Shown here: positions 9,185 through 18,191 of the stretch, piece by piece
How positions within the stretch are numbered: the first letter of the stretch is position 1
Layout of the letters: every line of letters starts with the position of its first letter
Source of the DNA: Chloroflexota bacterium
GTDB lineage: Bacteria; Chloroflexota; Anaerolineae; B4-G1
DNA: 64,000 bases
Assembly: GCA_024232355.1 (NCBI GenBank)
Contig: JAAEPW010000097.1
Coordinates: 1-64,000, forward strand
Reading direction: 5' to 3'
The notes under the pieces: model-generated
Told to the model about the DNA's origin: nothing
The model's input: the letters and a program-made list of their open reading frames with translations, nothing else
Database searches by the model: none
Program-made: the position numbers and the translations under genes

Positions 9185-9958
9185 ATGAAGGTCACCGTAT
9201 GCGAGCTTGGGAACGATTCGAATGCCCTAGCGCAAGATTGGCAATCTTTGGTCGCGCACGCCAAATCTGAGGGCAGCGATTTGGTGCTGCTGCCAGAAAT
9301 GGCTTTTCACCCTTGGGTTGCCCAGACCGATCAAGCAGACCCAACGGTTTGGCAGGCGGCGGTCGATGTCCACGATCGATGGATGCCCCAATTGGCCGAA
9401 CTGGCTCCCGCTATCGTGGTCGGTTCGCGTCCGATCATCCAACAGGGAAAACGACTCAACGAGGGTTTCATCTGGGAAGAATCCTCCGGCTATCAAACGG
9501 TGCATCACAAATATTATCTGCCCAACGAAGAGGAGTTTTGGGAAGCATCGTGGTACGAGCGCGGAGAATACGAATTTTCGGTGACTCAAGCCAACCAAGT
9601 GCGGATGGGTTTTCTCATTTGCACCGAATTGTGGTTCAATTTTCACGCCCGCGAGTATGGCAAGCAGGGGATTCATCTGTTGGTGTCCCCACGCGCTACC
9701 CCGGCAGCGACATCCGACAAGTGGATCGCTGGTGGAAGGGCGGCGGCGGTCGTGTCGGGGGCGTTTTGTCTGTCATCGAATTTTGGCGGTGTTAGCGAGG
9801 CGGGTATCAAATGGGGCGGCAACGGTTGGATCATCGAGCCTGAAGAGGGCCAGGTGTTGGGCGTGACCTCACGGGAACAGCCGTTTCTGACAATGGACAT
9901 TGATCTGAAGGTAGCTGAAAGAGCCAAACGCACCTATCCTCGTTACGTGCCGGACTGA
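9185..9958 (+). CDS. Carbon-nitrogen hydrolase (nitrilase superfamily amidase)
   Basis: This 257-residue protein carries the nitrilase-superfamily catalytic triad: Glu38 in LLPEMAFHPW, Lys109 in HHKYYLPNEE and the nucleophile Cys146 in GFLICTELW. A second conserved Glu (EEEFWEASW, about 115-123) is also present. These enzymes hydrolyse amides or nitriles through a thioester intermediate in the cytoplasm. The length fits the omega-amidase/N-carbamoylase-like branches rather than large fused amidases, but nothing visible fixes the substrate. The start ATG 9185 has AGGGAGA at about 9170-9176. A palindromic repeat element lies in the gap before it. Confidence 0.9.
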   Translation: MKVTVCELGNDSNALAQDWQSLVAHAKSEGSDLVLLPEMAFHPWVAQTDQADPTVWQAAVDVHDRWMPQLAELAPAIVVGSRPIIQQGKRLNEGFIWEESSGYQTVHHKYYLPNEEEFWEASWYERGEYEFSVTQANQVRMGFLICTELWFNFHAREYGKQGIHLLVSPRATPAATSDKWIAGGRAAAVVSGAFCLSSNFGGVSEAGIKWGGNGWIIEPEEGQVLGVTSREQPFLTMDIDLKVAERAKRTYPRYVPD

Positions 9959-9976
9959 ACTGGACAGAAAACACCC

Positions 9977-12900
9977 CTACTTGGCTATTTCTCTCAACAT
10001 CTCTGCCACGACCTGGGGCAAATCCAACGCCTTGCCCCGTTCCAGCGCTGTTTCCAATTCGCCAGCGGAGAGTGTCTCGCGCAACGTGGAGAGGATCGGC
10101 TCGGCTTCTTCCTTGTTTTGTGCATCTATTGCCGGATGGTCCAGTACCAACCCCAACAGTTCTGCCGCCCGCACGTAATCTTTGGCCTTGGCCTGCAACT
10201 CGGCGATTCCGGTCAGCGCGAACAATGTGATGGGAATCACCCCGATGGCGGCTGATTTTTCCAGGGCCCCGTACAGGTATTTCAAAGAGACCTCATCTTT
10301 ATCCAAACTGGCATAGACGAGCCCCAAGTTGATGAGGCTGGCTGCGATCACCAGGCGTAGGTCGACTTCTTCGGCTATCGCCAGGCTTTTTTCATAGTGG
10401 CGTGCTGCATCCTCATACTTGGCCTGAATGCGGGCGATCTCGCCTAGATTATTGAGACAAATTGCAGCCCCCTGACGGTCGCCTATTTCCTGGTGAAACG
10501 TCAGGCTTTCCTCCAAGTGTTGCTCCGCCTCTTGATACTCACCCCGTATCCGGGCAGCACTGCTCAAAGTCCTGAGCGTGATGGCGATCCCTTGCCGATC
10601 ACCGAGTTTTCTGTATATTGCCAGACTTTCCTCAGCATAGCTCTGTACTTTGGCAAAATCCCCGCGCCTAAAGGCAATTGAGCTTAGCCCTCGCAATGCC
10701 AGCGCTCTGCCCTGTGTATCATTGCACTCGTAGGCCAGCCCTATCGCCTTTTTCAGGTGACGCTCCGCTTCATCATATCTCCCTTGGGTATCGGCAACTC
10801 GGCCCAATTCGATGAGGGCCATGGTCTCTGTCTGCGAGTCATTTGCTTGGCGAGCCAGTGCCAGCCCCTCGTCAAAGTGCTGTGTTGCCTGGACATAATC
10901 ACCCACCCGGTTATGCGCGTTCCCAAGCCTGATCAGCAATGCTGCTCGGTCTGCCATGTCGCTTTCTGACAACGTCGATTCTTCTGGCAAGAGAAATAGT
11001 GCCCGCTTCAGAACGTCGATCGCATCACGAGCGGCACTCACCCGGAGCAAATCCTCGCCAGACCGCCGCAAGTAGGCCACCGCTTTGGTCTTTTCGTTGG
11101 CCAGCTCGTAATGCCCCGCGATCAGGCTCAAGTACTCGCCCAACCGCTCCCCAGCGTTGGCCTCCAGCCACTGGGCTACTTGCGCGTGATACACGCGGCG
11201 CAGCTTTAGGAGCACGGTCTCGTAGGTGACATCGCGTAGGATGGCGTGCTTGAAAATGTACTCGGCCGTTTCCTCAAAGGCCGAACGCCCGCGCCGGAAA
11301 ATCAGTTCGCGCCCCTGGATCGCGTCCAACAGCACATCCACTTGACCGATCTCAGTGTCTACCAACTCTACGACCAAGGCGTCCCAGAACAGTCGACCTG
11401 CTACTGAAGCGCGTTGCAGGATTTGTTTCTCTTGGTGCGGCAGGGTATCGAGCCGGGCTTGGAGCACACCGGTCAACGTTGGCGGCACGCGCACCTTGGC
11501 CAAACGGTCCGACGAGATGTGCCATCGCTCTTCCCCGCGCACGATCACGCCATCCTCGATGAGCATCTTGATCAGTTCTTCGACATAGAATGGATTGCCC
11601 TCGGCCCCTTCTACAACCAGAGCACGCAAGTTGTCGGGCACCTGATCCACCCGCTGCAAAATCTCGCTCACCAATGCCCGGCTGGCCCGCCGGGAGAGCG
11701 GTTTGACGTCGAGCTGGGTGTAGGTCCTGTGATCTTGGGCCCAATTTGGGTGGCGCTCAAAGAGCAAAGGTCGCGCCAGGCAAACTACGAGCAGCCGCGC
11801 ATTCGCGATTTCCGTCACGAGATGATGAACAACGTCCAGCGAGCTATCGTCGGCCCAATGAACATCATCCAAGAATATCACAGTGGGCTGGTCGGCCACC
11901 GTTCGCACATAGGTGGTGAGGTAAGCCGTCGCTATCTGGCGGAAGGAGGGGCTGCCCAGGAGGTTTTTCACTGCCACGCTGGCGCTAAAGTCAAAGCCTA
12001 CTAGGTGACCGACCAGGTCGGCCCGGTCTGCGTCGAGGATGCCATCCATTCCGACGCGGAATTTGTTCAGGACCGCAGCCGCGCTGTCGCTCTCGCGGAT
12101 GTTAAAGCGGTAGGCGAACATGTCGCGAATGATGCTGTAGGGGATGTTGACCATTGCGGGCGTGGCCCGGCCTTTGAAATAGTGAATCTGGCATAGCAGT
12201 GACTCGGTCCAGCGTTCGAATTCGTACAGCAAGCGCGACTTGCCTACCCCGGCGTCGCCCACGACGGTCACGATGCAAGGTTCGGCATTTTCTAGCTTGT
12301 TGTCAAAATCGCCTTGCAGGGTAGCATCCTGAAAAGCGCTTTTCAGGATCAACAGTTCGGCATCGCGCCCCACCATGTGGGTCTCGATGCCCTCCACGCC
12401 CCGCGTGATCATGCGGAAAGCGTGCGGCTTGGCCCGCTGGACCACGTAGGTCTGTACCAGCCCGGTTCGGCCCTTGACCGTGATCGGGTTCTGGGGCTGC
12501 ACGTCAAAGATGCCGCGCACGTGGCGGTAGGTGTCGCGCGAGATCAGCACCTCGCCGACCGGTGCCGCTTGTTCGAGGCGATTGGCGAGATTGACAGCGT
12601 CTCCGATGGCAGAGAACTCGCCCGTCGTGCCCACGCCGCCCAAAAGTACTGGGCCGGTGTTGATGCCCACACGCATCTGCAAAGATGCATCACGATACGT
12701 CTCTACGAAACTGTGGATTTCGGCCTGCATATCGAGCGCCGCTCGAATCGCCCGCTCCGGGTCGTCCTCGCGGGTTTCGCCCGCACCCCACAGCGCCATC
12801 ACCGCGTCACCAATGTGCTTGTCGATCAAGCCGCCGTGCTCGACGATGACGGTGTCGATGCACTGCCAAAGGGCGTTCATCGTGTCGCTCACGATTTCGG

Positions 12901-13111
12901 CATCCATCGACTCGGCCATCGCCGTAAAGCCAGACACGTCGGCAAAGAGGATGGTAACCTGTTTGCGTTGTTCGGTGATTGCTTGCGCTTGCAGCTCGGC
13001 CAGTTTCTCGCGCAGTGGAGCCAGCGCTATGTCGACCACGGCATCGCCCAGTATGGCCCGCTGCGCTTCGAGGGTGGCGATGGCGTGGTCGAGTTGTTCG
13101 TGTTCTGTCAT
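9977..13111 (-). CDS. Class III adenylate/guanylate cyclase with AAA ATPase and TPR repeats
   Basis: This 1044-residue soluble regulator starts at ATG 13111. After a short N-terminal helix, residues about 45-225 form a class III nucleotide cyclase domain: ILFADVSGFTAMAES carries the first metal-binding Asp and HIGDAVMALWG the second. The central region is an AAA/NACHT-like ATPase with Walker A GDAGVGKSR and Walker B VIFLDDVHWADDSS. The C-terminal third has at least eight TPRs (such as GRYDEAERHLKKAI, GEYQEAEQHLEESL, AKYEDAARHYEKSL). The architecture is the common bacterial cyclase-ATPase-TPR regulator, in which nucleotide and partner binding control cyclase activity. The exact signal is unknown. 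It is transcribed alone on this strand. Confidence 0.92.
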   Translation of the reverse strand: MTEHEQLDHAIATLEAQRAILGDAVVDIALAPLREKLAELQAQAITEQRKQVTILFADVSGFTAMAESMDAEIVSDTMNALWQCIDTVIVEHGGLIDKHIGDAVMALWGAGETREDDPERAIRAALDMQAEIHSFVETYRDASLQMRVGINTGPVLLGGVGTTGEFSAIGDAVNLANRLEQAAPVGEVLISRDTYRHVRGIFDVQPQNPITVKGRTGLVQTYVVQRAKPHAFRMITRGVEGIETHMVGRDAELLILKSAFQDATLQGDFDNKLENAEPCIVTVVGDAGVGKSRLLYEFERWTESLLCQIHYFKGRATPAMVNIPYSIIRDMFAYRFNIRESDSAAAVLNKFRVGMDGILDADRADLVGHLVGFDFSASVAVKNLLGSPSFRQIATAYLTTYVRTVADQPTVIFLDDVHWADDSSLDVVHHLVTEIANARLLVVCLARPLLFERHPNWAQDHRTYTQLDVKPLSRRASRALVSEILQRVDQVPDNLRALVVEGAEGNPFYVEELIKMLIEDGVIVRGEERWHISSDRLAKVRVPPTLTGVLQARLDTLPHQEKQILQRASVAGRLFWDALVVELVDTEIGQVDVLLDAIQGRELIFRRGRSAFEETAEYIFKHAILRDVTYETVLLKLRRVYHAQVAQWLEANAGERLGEYLSLIAGHYELANEKTKAVAYLRRSGEDLLRVSAARDAIDVLKRALFLLPEESTLSESDMADRAALLIRLGNAHNRVGDYVQATQHFDEGLALARQANDSQTETMALIELGRVADTQGRYDEAERHLKKAIGLAYECNDTQGRALALRGLSSIAFRRGDFAKVQSYAEESLAIYRKLGDRQGIAITLRTLSSAARIRGEYQEAEQHLEESLTFHQEIGDRQGAAICLNNLGEIARIQAKYEDAARHYEKSLAIAEEVDLRLVIAASLINLGLVYASLDKDEVSLKYLYGALEKSAAIGVIPITLFALTGIAELQAKAKDYVRAAELLGLVLDHPAIDAQNKEEAEPILSTLRETLSAGELETALERGKALDLPQVVAEMLREIAK

Positions 13112-13163
13112 CTATTTTTCCTATTTCTGTGCCATAGGCAAAGTTCTATTGTGTTACTGCTGA

Positions 13164-13316
13164 TTGACTGACAAATCTCTTTAGAACCACAGATGAACGC
13201 AGATTCACGCAGATGAATGTCGAATTTAGCTTGAAAACAGTTGAAAATCTGTGTTCATCTGCGTTTATCGGCGGTTACTCTTTTGCATCTGGTATCTTGT
13301 TAGTTTTGTCAGTCAA
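13164..13316. repeat. Inverted-repeat element at the end of the glycosyltransferase remnant
   Basis: Perfect 12-bp inverted repeats TTGACTGACAAA (13164-13175) and TTTGTCAGTCAA (13305-13316) bound 153 bases. Nested inside is a second imperfect palindrome: GATGAACGCAGATT (13192-13205) against AATCTGTGTTCATC (13246-13259), 13 of 14 matching. The right outer repeat lies in the former coding end of the glycosyltransferase remnant. The inner words (CACAGATGAACGCAGATT) resemble dispersed repeats common in environmental bacterial genomes. Confidence 0.5.
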
Positions 13317-13415
13317 CCAGGTATGTTTGCTGACAAAATCCTCAATCAACTGCGCCGCTTTTTGAGGGCCACCGAATGATTTTAGAATTTGACTCTGTAT
13401 TTGCGCGTTCAATGA

Positions 13416-14195
13416 CTATAAAGGTGTGGATAGCACTCGGTTGATTTTTTCTTGAAATTCTTCCAGATCGATCTCCCTTTTGCCAGAGCCGTTCGCTTTT
13501 GGAAAAACACACTCTCCTGCTCCAACGGCTGCAACTCGACGGGCATTACTCTCCCGTTCCGAAAAAGTTGGGACGATGACAGCAGGAGTGCCTGTATAAA
13601 GACCGGTCTGACATGAGCCATACCCACCGTGATGGATCATCAGATCGCATTTCTGTGCCAAACGTAAACCGGGTAGATAGGCGGCAAAATGGAAATTGTT
13701 TGGTAGGGGAAGCAGTTCCTTGGGCAACTTGTGATTGCCCGTTGTCAAGATCACGTTTGCATCTATTTTTGATAGAACTTGGATGCAAGCTCGGATGATT
13801 ATGGCCGAGTCCAAAAAGGTTTCTTTTGGCCCGTAGCGCGGATTTCCCGGATAAACCCATATCAGGGGTTTGTGATCCATATTTTCGATCCACTCTGGGA
13901 GTATATCGTCTGTTTTTTCCCAAAGTACCGGGCCGATATGCGTGCATTGGGTGCCCTCTGGAATAGGATCAACCTCTCGAGTGCCGATTACGAGTGTCAA
14001 ATCACCAATGTTTAGCTCTTCGACTTGAGCTATCGGTTCGAGTCCATAGCTGGCGATCACTTTGTTGATGGTTGGCAGCGCTGAGGCCAAGTTCTTGGGA
14101 TGTTCTTTCCACCAAATCAACCCGTTGTTATCAGGACGGCCGTCTGCTTGAATTACGGCAATCAAGGCTTGTTGAGCGCCCTGGCAGCAATGCAA
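13416..14195 (-). pseudogene. Glycosyltransferase (UGT/MGT type), C-terminal half of a broken gene
   Basis: This frame encodes the nucleotide-sugar-binding half of a GT-B glycosyltransferase: PLIWVYPGNPRYG, ILTTGNHKLP, HFAAYLPGLRLAQKCDLMI and then HHGGYGSCQTGLYTGTPAVI, the typical donor-site signature. Its first dozen codons as read are out of frame; true homology begins at LIAVIQADGRPDNNG. The N-terminal half lies in another frame at 14162-14647. At the other end the stop TAG 13416-13418 interrupts an open frame that continues sensibly (SLNAQIQSQILKSFGGPQK, then AAQLIEDFVSKHTWLTDK) to TAA 13275. A nonsense mutation and a frameshift together make a pseudogene likely. Confidence 0.75.
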
Positions 14196-14647
14196 GCAAA
14201 TGGATTCCAGAAATCGACGACAAAGTCTGCACCAATGTCAATGATTAGTTTTCTGTATGCCTCGCAGTTTGCCCTGACAAAGTTTTTGTTCATCATTCCG
14301 GCCATTGCGGCTGCGTGATCCATAGTCCATATTTCAGCCGTCGTTGACGCAAACTTGGTCGGTATCGCTCGAACCAAATTGTACACAAACTTGAACATGT
14401 TTCCCAACTCGTCTCTATAGCTCTTTGATCTAAAGAACTGTCCCAAACTAAACCTGCTGATTTGATATAGTGGATGTTTGGGGACGAGATTTTCAAATCC
14501 AGCATCGTTTATCAAAATACTCGGTGCTTTTGCTGGGCTGGAAAACACGATTTCGTGCCCGTTCTCGGCAAGCTCTTTGGCTATCGGCAGCGAACGGGTC
14601 AATAGTCCAAGATCATTTGAAGGGAGAGTCGTAAACAAAAACTTTAT
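14162..14647 (-). pseudogene. Glycosyltransferase (UGT/MGT type), N-terminal half with lost start
   Basis: The frame gives KFLFTTLPSNDLGLLTRSLP then IAKELAENGHEIVFSSPAKA, the classic N-terminal lobe of macrolide/UDP-glucuronosyl-type GT-B enzymes. The natural first codon should be directly before Lys, but it reads ATA (complement of 14645-14647), eight bases after an AAGGA ribosome-binding site. Otherwise only a TTG at 14636-14638 is available. The frame ends at TGA (14162-14164) exactly where the C-terminal half continues in the neighbouring frame; one missing base in the CC/TT runs of AAGCCTTGATT explains it. A lost start, a frameshift and a later TAG are three independent lesions, which argues for real gene decay. 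Confidence 0.75.
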
Positions 14648-14675
14648 TGTGATCGTCCTTGTACCTCAGCCAAGT

Positions 14676-15599
14676 TTACCTAAAGGCCGCCTGCATCAGT
14701 TCCCACAGCCGTTCCATATCCACCTCCAATACCACGTTGACGTTCGGCTCGTGCCCCGATTGATCGAACCAGTCCACCGGGGTCTGGCCGCGGGTGTGGT
14801 GCCCGGCCAACTCGACCTGAACGTGGTGCATCTCGGCCTTGCGCACGATGTCTGGTTCCAGTGCCACGGCAACTGCCAATCCATCGGGCGTGAGCAGTTC
14901 CCGACGGCCCATAAACTGGTGGAGGAACTCGATGGTCTGCTGGGTGATGCGCCGGAAGAACTCGGCGCGTGGAGAATCGATAGCCATCAACGTCTCGATC
15001 TGTTGGGCCGTGAAACCGTGATCCATGGTCGTTTCCCACGAGATGAGGGTCAGCCCCGGCCAGGCGTCAAACACGATGGCGGCCGCTTCGGGATCGGTGT
15101 AGGCATTGAACTCGGCGGTGGTAGTCACGTTGCCCGTGCCGCGAATCGAGCCGCCCATCACGACCAGTCGCTTGTACTTGGTGGGAAGCATGGGGTCGAG
15201 CCGGGTCGCCAGCGCCAGGTTGGTCAGCGGGCCAATCGCGACCAGCGTCAACTCGCCCGGCGACTCGTTCGCCACCCGCACCAGGGCGTTGACGGCGTGC
15301 TCGTCGGACACATGGCGCTTGGAGGGCGGGTAGCCGCTGTTACCCAGGCCGTCTGTGCCGTGCACGTGGCTGGCATCGGGCGCGGGCGCTACCAGGGGCC
15401 GACTGCACCCGGCATACACCGGCACATTTTGCTCCAGGACGTCCAATATGGTGCAGGCATTGGCCGTCGTCCGCTCCAGAGAGACGTTACCTGCTACGGT
15501 CGTGATCGCCTCGATTTGCGTTCCATGGTGCGCAAAGGTCATCATGATGGCGTGAGCGTCGTCCACGCCGGGGTCAGTATCGATTACGAAACGGTTCAT
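14676..15599 (-). CDS. Inosine/uridine-preferring nucleoside hydrolase
   Basis: This 307-residue protein starts at ATG 15599 with AGGAGGC just upstream. The N-terminal DTDPGVDDAHA (Asp7, Asp9, Asp13, Asp14) is the diagnostic calcium-binding cluster of nucleoside hydrolases, which split the N-glycosidic bond of ribonucleosides into base and ribose. Other family landmarks are VAGNVSLERTTANA, HGTDGLGN, LVAIGPLTNLA, KRLVVMGGS and the late EFNAYTDPEAA, which supplies another metal ligand. Length matches the family. It probably works in nucleoside salvage in the cytoplasm. Substrate preference between purine and pyrimidine nucleosides cannot be read here. No linked transporter is visible; the neighbours are a decayed glycosyltransferase and a kinase. 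Confidence 0.92.
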   Translation of the reverse strand: MNRFVIDTDPGVDDAHAIMMTFAHHGTQIEAITTVAGNVSLERTTANACTILDVLEQNVPVYAGCSRPLVAPAPDASHVHGTDGLGNSGYPPSKRHVSDEHAVNALVRVANESPGELTLVAIGPLTNLALATRLDPMLPTKYKRLVVMGGSIRGTGNVTTTAEFNAYTDPEAAAIVFDAWPGLTLISWETTMDHGFTAQQIETLMAIDSPRAEFFRRITQQTIEFLHQFMGRRELLTPDGLAVAVALEPDIVRKAEMHHVQVELAGHHTRGQTPVDWFDQSGHEPNVNVVLEVDMERLWELMQAAFR

Positions 15600-15630
15600 A
15601 TTGCCTCCTCAAGTAGTTACGACGATTGTG

Positions 15631-17493
15631 CTATTGCAAGACATACACTGCAAAATCGTCAAAGGCCACGCTAACCGGGTCTTCCACAGATGAGACGCAA
15701 ACGCCAACTTGGCCTCCAGCTACGCCAGGCCATGTGATAGGGTCATCATCGTTAATTGGCTCGTCGTTGATAAAGAGATAGATGTCGCCGTCACGATATT
15801 CCATTCTGATCCGGTTAACGTCATCGGCTTCGGGCTTGATCTCGGAAAAAGGTCGCCACGGACATCTGTCTTGCCAACCTTCCGAGGTATGCTGGCATAG
15901 GCTGTAACGCCGTTCGTCATCCATCCGAAAAGCAAAGAACTCGCTGCCATGCCCCCCAAAGATCAACCCATAACGGAATGGGGCGGGGTCTCCAAACAAA
16001 CGAACTTTGACAAGAATCACGTAATTCTCATCATAAGTTTCGCTGCCGTTGGCATACTGCCAAGTTATTGATTCTGATTTGTGTACATCTACGTGTAGTT
16101 CTCCGCCCTGTATATACCACGTGCGGCGATCATTTGTGCTGATTGCCTCGTCTGTCGAAAAAGTGTCATAGAACACTCGAGTCCACCTAGGCGTGGGGGT
16201 GGAAGAGGGAATGGGCGTGTTGGCCACACATTTGTTATCCACAAGTGTTGAATCCAGAGGGCAGGGCGTAGGGAGGCTTGTTGGCGGCAGCGGAGTAGCC
16301 GTTATGACCCACGGCGTCTGCGTAGGTTCCGGTGAGGGTGTCTGGGTGTTGGTAGGAAGTGGTGTATGTGTGGGTGTCGGCAAAGGCGTCCGAGTATTGG
16401 TGGGAGATGGTGTTTCTGTGGGCACCGGTGAAGGGATTGGTGTAGCTGTCGGTGTATCGGTCAGTAAGGAGGACACAATAGCTGCTAGTGGGGTGGGTGT
16501 TTGGGAAAGAATTGGCCCCAAGGAATCGATCACCACGCAGCATCCGATCAACCCCAGGAATGCCCCGGCCGCAAGAACCCATCTGAGGTTTATGGCTCGT
16601 TTGGCAATTGGTTCGGGAGGTTCTACCGGAGGCGTGTCGGGCTCTGCGGCGCGACTGTCTGAAAGCATCACGGGTTTTCCCTCAACCGCTCGGCGCAGAT
16701 AATGGAGCAGTTCCCCAGCGCTTTGAAAGCGATCCTGGGGAGACTTGGCGAGCGCTTTTAGCACCACGGCCTCGACCGCTGCCGGTATGGACGAGTTCAA
16801 CTCGGAGGGAGGCGGGGGATCATATTCCGCGTGGTTAAGCATCACCGAAAGCGGCGTGTCGCCGGTGAAAGGCGGTCTATGAGTCAATAGTTCGTAGAGC
16901 ACGATGCCCAGGGAATAAATATCAGACCGGTGGTCCAACGCTTCGCCACGGACTTGTTCCGGGGACATGTATTCGGGCGAGCCAAAGACGCGTCCGGTCG
17001 TCGTTTGAAAGGTGCGGGATGATGCTTTGGCAATGCCAAAATCGGTCAATAGCACGTGATCCTGGGCATCTATCATAATGTTGCTGGGCTTGATATCACG
17101 GTGGATCACATTCCGCCGCAGCGCGTACGTCAACGCCGATGCAAGTTGCTCTACGAAACCAAGCACCCGCTCCAAAGACAGTGGTTCATCTGACTTTTGG
17201 AGCAATTGCGCCAACGTAGCTCCATGGATGCATTCCATAGCAATGTAAGGCTGCCCCTCGGCATCGCCATGTTCATAAACTGTGACAATATTGCGATGCC
17301 TCAAACCGGCGACAGTCTCAAACTCGGCCTGGAAGCGATGGACAAAGGTCCTATCCCACAACAAGTGTGGTGCCAATACTTTGAGGGCTACGATACGATC
17401 CGACGCTGTATCACGGGCCTTGTAAACAGTAGCAAAGCCACCTCGCCCAATTTCCTCGAGAACTTTGTATTTGCCCAGTTGCTGATCGTTCAT
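15631..17493 (-). CDS. Membrane Ser/Thr protein kinase with extracytoplasmic LamG-like domain
   Basis: The 620-residue product has an N-terminal PknB-type kinase domain (about 1-270): Gly loop IGRGGFATVYKARD, Lys in IVALKVL, HRD in VIHRDIKPSNI, DFG in LTDFGIAKAS and SPEYMSPEQ. A single TM (about 303-325) is followed by a long Thr/Pro-rich linker and a C-terminal beta-rich domain (about 440-620) containing YDTFS, YGLIFGG and VAFDDFAVYVL, which resembles laminin-G/DUF1080-type folds. So an outside domain is tethered to an inside kinase. The start codon overlaps the stop of the small upstream gene (ATGA at 17490-17493), and AAGGAG precedes it. The ligand of the outer domain is unknown. Confidence 0.9.
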   Translation of the reverse strand: MNDQQLGKYKVLEEIGRGGFATVYKARDTASDRIVALKVLAPHLLWDRTFVHRFQAEFETVAGLRHRNIVTVYEHGDAEGQPYIAMECIHGATLAQLLQKSDEPLSLERVLGFVEQLASALTYALRRNVIHRDIKPSNIMIDAQDHVLLTDFGIAKASSRTFQTTTGRVFGSPEYMSPEQVRGEALDHRSDIYSLGIVLYELLTHRPPFTGDTPLSVMLNHAEYDPPPPSELNSSIPAAVEAVVLKALAKSPQDRFQSAGELLHYLRRAVEGKPVMLSDSRAAEPDTPPVEPPEPIAKRAINLRWVLAAGAFLGLIGCCVVIDSLGPILSQTPTPLAAIVSSLLTDTPTATPIPSPVPTETPSPTNTRTPLPTPTHTPLPTNTQTPSPEPTQTPWVITATPLPPTSLPTPCPLDSTLVDNKCVANTPIPSSTPTPRWTRVFYDTFSTDEAISTNDRRTWYIQGGELHVDVHKSESITWQYANGSETYDENYVILVKVRLFGDPAPFRYGLIFGGHGSEFFAFRMDDERRYSLCQHTSEGWQDRCPWRPFSEIKPEADDVNRIRMEYRDGDIYLFINDEPINDDDPITWPGVAGGQVGVCVSSVEDPVSVAFDDFAVYVLQ

Positions 17494-17717
17494 CGGGACT
17501 CCTTGTTGTGGGCCATCAACCCATAGAAGCGCTCCAGGAAGGTGCTTTCGAGAACTATCTCGATCTCAATGCCGGTTTCCGCGTACACCTGGGGCACCAA
17601 GTGGCTGAACGGTAAATCGGGTTGAAAGCGATCTATGTTGAAGAATAGATCCAACTGTGTCACTAGGTCATCCAAGTACACTTGTTTTCCCCTTATGACC
17701 AGAATGTATTCTAACAT
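17490..17717 (-). CDS. Small hypothetical protein coupled to the kinase gene
   Basis: ATG 17717 gives 75 residues; a GTG at 17726 is also in frame. The sequence MLEYILVIRGKQVYLDDLV and FYGLMAHNKESR shows no family I recognise, no membrane helix and no signal peptide. Its stop overlaps the start of the Ser/Thr kinase gene by four bases, a strong sign of translational coupling. An in-frame stop lies about 30 bases upstream of the GTG, so it is not the end of a longer protein. It may be a partner or regulator of the kinase, but that rests on position only. Confidence 0.5.
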   Translation of the reverse strand: MLEYILVIRGKQVYLDDLVTQLDLFFNIDRFQPDLPFSHLVPQVYAETGIEIEIVLESTFLERFYGLMAHNKESR

Positions 17718-17813
17718 TGAGTTCACTTGCTTGGCGGGTCTGGCGTGTGATGGTCACCGTCCGTTATCGTCTTATGCTCGGAGCAGTTGAAGTCGTCGCC
17801 GCCGACAGCCAAG

Positions 17814-18158
17814 CTAGATAACGATCTCTTCCTCGCCATAGATAATGAGAAAGTGTTCCTTGCCATCTACATCATAAAAGCAAATGACACGATAATCCTC
17901 GATTCTTCCTCCATAGTCGAAGTTACGTCTATCGAGATAGCCTGTGGGCAGCAATGAGACATCCCCAAATTCCATATGGCCTAACTCAAGAGATGGATTC
18001 ATATCTATATGGATCGGGCTTGAGCTTCTAAGAGTCCAAATCTCATTCCCACGCGAAGGAAGCTTAATCGCAATAATCACTTTGTTAGGGTTAAGTGTGA
18101 CTATTTTCACTTCAGCATCATCAGTGCGATTACACAGCATCTCGTACATTTCTTTCAT
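17814..18158 (-). CDS. Hypothetical protein, 114 residues
   Basis: The start at ATG 18158 is preferred because GAGGAG lies eight bases upstream; an earlier in-frame ATG at 18185 has no such site. The protein (MKEMYEMLCNRTDDAEVK at the start, HFLIIYGEEEIVI at the end) looks like a compact soluble alpha/beta protein without membrane segments. No family was recognised. It lies between the alpha-2-macroglobulin gene and the small kinase-linked gene on the same strand, 33 bases after the macroglobulin stop, so it may be co-transcribed with it. Confidence 0.55.
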   Translation of the reverse strand: MKEMYEMLCNRTDDAEVKIVTLNPNKVIIAIKLPSRGNEIWTLRSSSPIHIDMNPSLELGHMEFGDVSLLPTGYLDRRNFDYGGRIEDYRVICFYDVDGKEHFLIIYGEEEIVI

Positions 18159-18191
18159 GTTTTGTGCTCCTCTGTGACTGGCCAACTATGA

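Noticed and set aside
14478..15674. 398-codon plus-strand frame opposite the nucleoside hydrolase
   Set aside because: Antisense to a gene with the intact DTDPGVDDA cluster; no ribosome-binding site or domain.
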